A stretch of 64,000 bases of DNA from positions 43,013 through 107,012 of the forward strand of contig JAKCPI010028416.1 of NCBI GenBank assembly GCA_023213315.1. The letters run 5' to 3'. Both the position numbers and the translations under genes were made by a program. How positions within the stretch are numbered: position 1 is the stretch's first letter; the number at the start of each line of letters is the position of its first letter. The stretch is from Euborellia annulipes (lineage: Eukaryota; Arthropoda; Insecta; Dermaptera; Anisolabididae). The notes under the pieces were generated by a model that did not search any database, was not told the origin of the DNA, and saw only the letters and a list, made by a program, of their open reading frames with translations. Below are positions 61,175 through 64,000 of the stretch, piece by piece.

Positions 61175-63975
61175 ATGCCTAAATCTAACAGATTGTATAT
61201 TTACTATCAGAATGTCAGAGGCCTGCGAACCAAATGCGAAGAGTTTTTACTACGGTGCCAAGAAGAACGCCCCAGAATAGTCTGTTTAACTGAGACATGG
61301 CTAAACTCTAACTTTCAAAATTCAGAAATATTACCTGAGTCGTACTCTGTCTTTAGAACTGATCGGGATCCACATCTTTCCAAAAAGGAGAGAGGAGGAG
61401 GTGTATTAATAGCCGTTAATTCATCCCAATGGGACTACGTTGCTGAGAGAGTCACTCTGCTTGAATGCCCCAACTCCGTCTGGGTTAAAGTAAAGAACTG
61501 CAAAAGCTCTGTTCTTTACATATCGACTGTGTACTTCCAGCCTAACTCACCACAGGAAGACTACGATAAGTTCTTCAACAACCTTGAACACTTTAACTTT
61601 GAAGAAAATTCAAAAATCATTGTTGTGGGTGATTTTAATCTCGATTTTTATGGTAGTGATAAACATTTGGTGTGTAACAAGTGTCAATCCCTAAAATCAA
61701 TTATTGCATATAATGGCCTTTTTTCGTTAAACAACGTTTTGAATAACTCTGATAAGACTCTTGATCTTGTTCTTTCGAATTGTAAGGATTTAGAAGTTGT
61801 AAGAAATATCTCACCCCTGTCAAAAATTGATCCTTATCACCCCCCACTAGATATATTTGTCAACAATGTGCATATTATTAATAATAAAAAGAAAATCTTC
61901 CAAACGACCAATTCTAATATGTTTAATTTTAAAAAAGGTAATTTTAAGTTATTATATCTTTCTCTCTCTAAAATAAATTGGTCGGTACTCTACTCGATAA
62001 CAGATGTAAATAAGGGCCTTGATCTTTTTTATAAAATACTAAATAATGTTTTTAAAAACTGTTTTCCACTTAAACGAATACATACAACATCTTATCCCCC
62101 CCTGGTATAATAAAAAATTAATCATCATGATTAAAAATAAAACTAAAATTAGAAAACGACTCAGACGGAGGAGGAATATTAGTGATAGATTTGCTTTTGA
62201 GAGACTAAGAACTGAAATTCACCGTTATAATAAAATTTTATATAAAAATTACATATCCAGAATTGAAGGAAGTATAAACGCAAACCCAAATGTTTTTTGG
62301 AATTACATAAATCACAAAAAATCTTCCAAGTCTGGGAGTGATAATTTTAAAATTTATGGTGTTGATACGACCAACACTAAATTAATTTGTGACTCTTTTG
62401 CGAATTACTTTCTTTCTGTATATAACAATAATAACAATTTCAAAATAAATTCCTCCTTTGACAAACTCAATAATTTTAGCGATGTGTTAAATATAAATGA
62501 AATTTCTTTCCAAGATGTAATCAGTGCTATATGTAATTTAAAACCTAAGAAATCAGTTGGCCATGATGGAGTTCCTGCATATATTGTAAAGGGTTGCTCT
62601 GATGTCCTTGTAAACCCTCTGCATTTTCTTTATAACTTGTCACTTAAAACTAAAACATTTCCCGATCTTTGGAAACTCACCACCATTATTCCTATTTACA
62701 AAAAGGGCGAAAGAAAGTTTGTGTCTAATTATAGACCTATAGCTCTTCTCTCTCCCTTTGCTAAAATATTTGAGAGCATAATCTATAAATACTTGATGCA
62801 CTTTATGTCCAAGTATCTGACGGAATCTCAACACGGATTTATTCCTAAAAGATCCGTTTTGACCAATCTATCCTTATTCACTGAATATGCAACAAATTGC
62901 TTGGATAGTAACAATCAGTTTGACTGCATTTATTTGGATTTTTCAAAGGCCTTTGACTCTGTTAATCACTTATTGTTGTGTGTTAAACTTAAAAATTATG
63001 GAATTGGTGATTCTTTATGTGATCTTATAAGCTCTTACCTATGTCAGAGAAGGCAATATGTTCGATATAAGGATGAAATTTCATTTGAGTTTGTAGCCCA
63101 CTCTGGAGTCCCCCAGGGGTCTAAACTTGGGCCTCTACTCTTCATCATATTTATTAATGACATTGTCAATGCTATTAAAGAATCTAATTTTCTGCTTTAT
63201 GCAGATGACTTAAAAATTTTTTCTAAAATCTCTAACACCAATGACTGTTTAAATCTGCAAGACACTTTGCAATGTATTCAACTTTGGTGTAAAGAAAATT
63301 TACTACCACTGAATATAGAAAAATGTTCAATGTGTACTTTTACAAAGAAAAAAATATCTTTACAACATAACTATTACATTGACAATTTTTTGATAAAAAG
63401 AGTGGACTCGATCAGGGATTTAGGAATCATTTTTGATTCAAAGCTATCTTTTGTCGAGCATGTTGCCTCTATAGTTAATAAAGCCTTCAGACTTTTGGGT
63501 TTCATTAAAAGAAATTCAAAAAATTTTAACAATTTAAAGACCATGAAAACTCTGTACTTTTCACTTGTAAGGTCCCAATTAGAGTATGCTCCTTTGATAT
63601 GGAACCCTATTTATGCCTCTCAAATCAATGCTATTGAAAGAGTGCAGAAGAAATTTCTCAATTATATGTTCTACCGAAAGTTCGCCCTGCCCGCTACGCA
63701 TATCAGTTACAATCAGCTATTGGAAATATTCGAGATCAAAAGTCTATTCGAGAGGAGAGGGGGATTTCATTTTTAGAAATTTCTGTGACCTGCTGGGTGA
63801 TCGCTGGGACTGTGGTGAGTTACTAGCCAAAATTGGCTTTAGAGTCCCAGCGTTTTCCCTCAGGTCCGGCTCCCTCTTTTATCTCGGATTTGTAAGAACA
63901 AAAGCGGGAGAACACTCTCCCGTTTTTAAAATGATCTCCGAATATGCCACAAGGGAGTGCGAACTTTCGGTATAG
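61175..63975 (+). pseudogene. LINE ORF2 (endonuclease + reverse transcriptase), two frameshifts
   Basis: Nicks target DNA and copies the LINE RNA. I start it at the ATG of MPKSNRLYIYYQNVRG because the endonuclease begins there; an upstream ATG at 61022 overlaps ORF1. Endonuclease: QNVRGLRTK, CLTETWLNS, ERGGGVLIAV, VVGDFNLDF, LDLVLS, DPYHPPLDI. A one-base gain in a C7 run near 62095-62101 shifts frame just before WYNKKLI. RT: KSVGHDGVPAYIVKG, NYRPIALLSPFAKIFE, HGFIPKRS, YLDFSKAFDSVNH, SGVPQGSKLGPLLF, and catalytic YADD, then the C-terminal LEYAPLIWNP. A second gain in a G5 run near 63765-63769 stops the frame at 63776; the correct end continues one frame over to 63975. Domains otherwise look complete. 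Confidence 0.9.
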
Positions 63976-64000
63976 AGAAATTAATGGATGGATATTTATT

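Larger units (their letters stand above)
60098..64000 (+). mobile_element. CR1/jockey-group LINE, runs off the window
   Basis: A near full-length non-LTR retrotransposon with ORF1, then ORF2 with AP endonuclease and reverse transcriptase. The last visible text, AATGGATGGATATTTATT, may be the start of a short tandem 3' tail, but the window ends there. 5' end unresolved. It is the most recently coding-looking element here and a plausible source of machinery for SINE-A and SINE-B, although no shared 3' end can be shown. Confidence 0.88.

Overview
The window reads as AT-rich arthropod-like nuclear DNA that is almost entirely transposon debris. Signs of this are spliceosomal introns, polymerase III type tRNA-derived SINEs, a CR1/jockey-type LINE, a ZMYM1-like hAT transposase, many 8-bp-duplication hAT miniature elements, (TTAGG)n-like tracts, and very frequent homopolymer and dinucleotide runs. 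I cannot name the species. No complete host gene is visible. The only host-gene candidate is one 94-nt exon-like block (20375-20468) with consensus splice sites, so the window may lie in a large intron or a TE-rich gene-poor stretch.

Protein-coding content, all from mobile elements: (1) a gag-like ORF at 13380-13907 inside an 860-bp unit with inverted-repeat ends; (2) a Ty3/gypsy integrase C-terminal fragment at about 21767-22026; (3) a hAT transposon at 32402-36965 (8-bp target duplication CGCCCATG) encoding on the minus strand a three-exon ZMYM1-like transposase, broken by a 1058-bp PIF/Harbinger-like element (34778-35835, TAA duplication) and also carrying a SINE; (4) a LINE from about 60098 to the window end with PHD-finger ORF1 and EN+RT ORF2, damaged by three frameshifts and one stop.

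Non-coding repeats. RepC is about 0.69 kb when complete; I count some 20 copies and fragments, by my estimate about one eighth of the window. It has a self-complementary 5' end, a (GT)n stretch, a conserved AGTACTAGTACT core and a 3' hairpin, resembling Helentron-associated (DINE-1-like) elements. SINE-A and SINE-B have different tRNA-like heads but share a hairpin core. RepD (3 copies), RepE, RepG, RepJ, RepK and RepO are other families. Miniature elements with exact target duplications include hAT types (3264, 6478, 23227, 23321, 30152, 43509, 47208, 48886, 55875), mariner types (12417, 46384) and PIF/Harbinger types (34778, 53955). Nesting is deep, for example RepC in a hAT element in RepG at 47.1-48.2 kb, and a hAT MITE in a SINE in a minisatellite foldback in a Harbinger-like element at 54-57.6 kb.

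The most unusual recurrent signal is a small module, CTGANGA + stem-loop + GAAACGTC, often followed by AATAAA, present about ten times on both strands and often inside inverted repeats. It resembles a hammerhead ribozyme core with one extra nucleotide. All families were defined by eye from sequence recurrence within this window; no database search was possible.
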